From: JACADW01 sp963747985
GTDB lineage: Bacteria; Acidobacteriota; UBA6911
Assembly: GCA_963747985.1 (NCBI GenBank)
Contig: CAVVHG010000003.1
Coordinates: 354,013-418,012, forward strand
Direction: 5' to 3'
DNA length: 64,000 bases
Below the pieces are notes generated by a model. The model saw nothing but the letters and a program-made list of their open reading frames with translations, made no database searches and had not been told where the DNA came from. This document shows positions 61,871 to 64,000 of the stretch, in pieces. Both the position numbers and the translations under genes were made by a program. Position 1 is the first letter of the stretch, and every line of letters starts with the position of its first letter.

Positions 61871-64000
61871 TTAATTGACCTCTATATATATCCTGTTCGA
61901 CGTCCCTCCGGCGTCCGGATTCGTCACACTGACCGGCCGCTTACCCGCATCCTTGACCAGATACGCCGGCACTTCGGCCCGCAACTCAGTGCTGGAGACA
62001 AACGTCGTCACCAGATTCGATCGATGAGAAATTGATCTGGCTTCCAGACTTGAAATTCACTCCGAAGACGCTGAGAGTAAACGACGGCCCACCCGCACTA
62101 ACGCTCGAGGGACTGATCGTCAGAATGAACGGATTCTGAACGAAATTCCCCTGGCTGAGGATGAAGGCCATCTGCTCAGATACGCCGCCACCCGGCTCGG
62201 GATTCTTGATCTGGACATACCATGCCCCGATCGAATTTGGAGTCACATCCCAATTCACATAGAGCTGCGTCGGTCCGACGAAGACAGCACCCTGGCTGAA
62301 GGGCGGAGCAGTCGCGACCGACCTGAAAATGCGGTACTCCGTCTGGGGCGTGATGTTGGTACCGTTCACCACAACAGGCATGGTCATTCTGTACACTACT
62401 TCCGTACACGTCGGGTCGTCCGGCGGGCATGGTTTGATTGAAGGAGGCACAGGCATAATCGTTGCCGATCCGGGTATCACCTCGGTAATCGTGGGCTGAA
62501 TCCCGTCGATGCGGAGGAACATGACTTCGGATGTCTTGAGGAACGGGACCGGGTTCTGCACCGTTATCTTCGCAAATCCCGAATACTGCAGGTATCCAGC
62601 CGGTATCCTGGCGGTCAAGTGCTCTGCCAAGGCATGCCGGCGTCGTTTCGCAGTATAGCGTCGGAAGTGGCGGCGTTCTGACGTGGTCGGACTCGAACAT
62701 AACAACGGCGCCACGGCGGAACTGGTACCCGTACACATCCAGTTGCGGCATCCGGCTGTCTTCAGTCTGAACATGCGTAAACACAGGATCGATGCGCTGG
62801 ACTCCTGGCGTCGGAAAGTAGACAGTCATGAGCTGGACGTTCGATTCCGCGTTCAGTGACGGGAACGGATTCACTACCGTGACAGGGTATATACCGCCGA
62901 TCGCCAAGTAAGACGCGGCACTCTTGCGACTGCCTGGGTATCGCTGACGAAGGTCGACATCAATACCATCACTCTGGCCGTTGACCTTGACCTTCAAACC
63001 CGGAAGGAATCCGGTGCCCGTCAGGTTGAGCACGGCACCCGACTCCCTTCCATCACGTCACCGGCGGTCGTAGCCGATGATAGGTGTGGCCTGTCCAGGA
63101 AAACTACGACAGGGTACGTGCTGTGACCCGCGGAGTAGATCCCGATCCATCGGTCACAACGTAGATCTCGTACGTCGACGCCTTTTCGGCCATCCACGCA
63201 GGTATCACGATCTCCAGCCGGTTCGGATCCACGTAGGTCGTCTGCAGGCGGACAGCCTCCTTCACGAAGGCCTGTGAAGTCTCGTTGAAGTCGGCGCCAA
63301 GAACTTCTGCAGTGAGGTCTGCGCTTGCAACAGGTATCGAAGCCGGCACCACCAGGATGGAGTTGGGCTGGGTGAATCCAACAAAATCCTGCCTGACGCC
63401 GAACCTGGCGATCTCGAAGTTTGCAACTGCCGGAACAAACTGGAAGCCGTACTGATCCACTGCCACGGAGTATCTTCCCGGGGGAAGTCCCGTGAATCCG
63501 TAGGAGCCATCCTCCGCGGTAGCGGTCACCATCCCGACCGGGCCGGAAATGACGACTCGTGCGCCTTCCACGGGGGCGTTGTTCACCAGAACAGTACCGA
63601 TGACGGCAGCAGTCTGGGGAGGCGCCGGTTCATACGCGGAGAGTTGGGTCACGGCGGGGATGTTGCTGACCGTCCTGCCCGATGTTGTCCAGACAGAAGA
63701 GCTAGCGAATACAGGCACTGTCGCTACGACCGACACCAGACCCTGGTACGCTTCCGGCATGACCTGATCCAGGCGAATGACGTCCTCTCGCCTGCCATCA
63801 GGTGAATCCGGTTCGCGGCCAGCGTCGAACCGTCGGCATCCACGACATAGACGTCAGCATCGCCGGCATCCGGTCCGGGGTTTACCACGCTGAGTTCCGT
63901 GAAGTATCCTTCGCCGCGTATCGCCTGGGGAAAGACAAGGCGGTATTGCGGGGCGGCCTGCAATGGAAGTGCCGACAGGGCGCCTCCGTCGCTGCGCCCA
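61871..64000 (-). pseudogene. IPT/TIG-repeat surface protein, frame-broken and cut by the window edge
   Basis: At least six frame changes occur in this stretch, yet the pieces read as one protein. Starting beyond 64000: YRLVFPQAIRGEGYFTELSVVNPG, then MPEAYQGLVSVVATVPVFASS with a carboxypeptidase-regulatory-like fold (GSYGFTGLPPGRYSVAV), then LNLTGTGFLPGLKVKVNG and PSSVSAGGPSFTLSVFGVNF (IPT/TIG domains), ending RIYIEVN at the stop 61871-61873. The joined product is at least 700 codons. The N terminus is outside the window. The family suggests an exported adhesion-type or extracellular protein. Whether it is a pseudogene or damaged by sequencing indels cannot be decided here. Confidence 0.7.

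Noticed and set aside
1..64000. tRNA and rRNA genes
   Set aside because: No GTTCGAATC-type T-loop with matching acceptor stem and no conserved rRNA stretch was noticed; a covariance-model search would be needed to be sure.

Overview
The window looks like a chromosomal segment of an uncultured, GC-rich, Gram-negative bacterium, most likely an Acidobacteriota member. The main clues are a secreted protein of the VWFA-related Acidobacterial type (4.5 kb), a very large secreted Asp-box/sortilin-like protein (51.7 kb), TolC/adaptor/RND efflux sets that imply an outer membrane, Tat-exported proteins, and intergenic spaces packed with several families of hairpin-forming repeats. The phylum call is inference from gene content; no rRNA or tRNA gene was seen.

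Layout. 0-5.5 kb: an EF-G paralogue, lgt and an RluA-type pseudouridine synthase in a tight row, then the VWFA protein. 5.6-9.6 kb: a Tat-exported DUF362 protein divergent from a short glutaredoxin-like gene with an in-frame TGA at the active-site cysteine position (probable selenoprotein), a 101-bp tandem array, a frameshifted thiI and a GNAT acetyltransferase. 9.7-12.4 kb: an APC permease and a macrodomain protein separated by repeats. 12.7-19.2 kb: an ArsR regulator with a consensus promoter overlapped by a perfect 26-bp palindrome, followed by TolC, lipoprotein adaptor, RND pump and a DUF2892 membrane protein. 19.6-24.4 kb: transketolase, glucose-6-phosphate dehydrogenase and OpcA (pentose phosphate pathway). 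24.6-28.0 kb: a UbiD-type decarboxylase and a PLP-dependent decarboxylase. 28.0-30.3 kb: two head-to-tail copies of a TnpA (Y1/HUH) transposase unit carrying hairpin tandem arrays, the second truncated.

30.3-35.6 kb: M28 peptidase, MgtC/DUF4010 membrane protein, quinone oxidoreductase and a DUF1080 protein. 36.3-41.3 kb (minus strand): a cyclic-2,3-DPG-synthetase-like P-loop protein, then argF, arcC, pyrB and the decayed end of an ornithine aminotransferase: a carbamoyl-phosphate/ornithine group. 41.6-44.0 kb: mutS2. 44.4-50.1 kb (minus strand): an HME-type RND efflux operon (TolC, adaptor, frameshifted pump). 50.1-51.6 kb: a 487-bp unit repeated three times almost without change. 51.7-61.2 kb: the Asp-box protein, frameshifted ornithine cyclodeaminase and NIPSNAP genes, an inositol-monophosphatase-like gene, an ABC-2 exporter pair and a lone Flp pilin. 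61.9-64.0 kb: a heavily frame-broken IPT/TIG surface protein, cut by the window edge, followed by a strong terminator.

Two properties stand out. Non-coding space is dominated by at least six hairpin-repeat families, some in tandem arrays and some as long inverted-repeat elements. Five genes (thiI, the HME-RND pump, ornithine cyclodeaminase, NIPSNAP, TIG protein) continue in another frame after an indel, which means either assembly indel errors or real gene decay.
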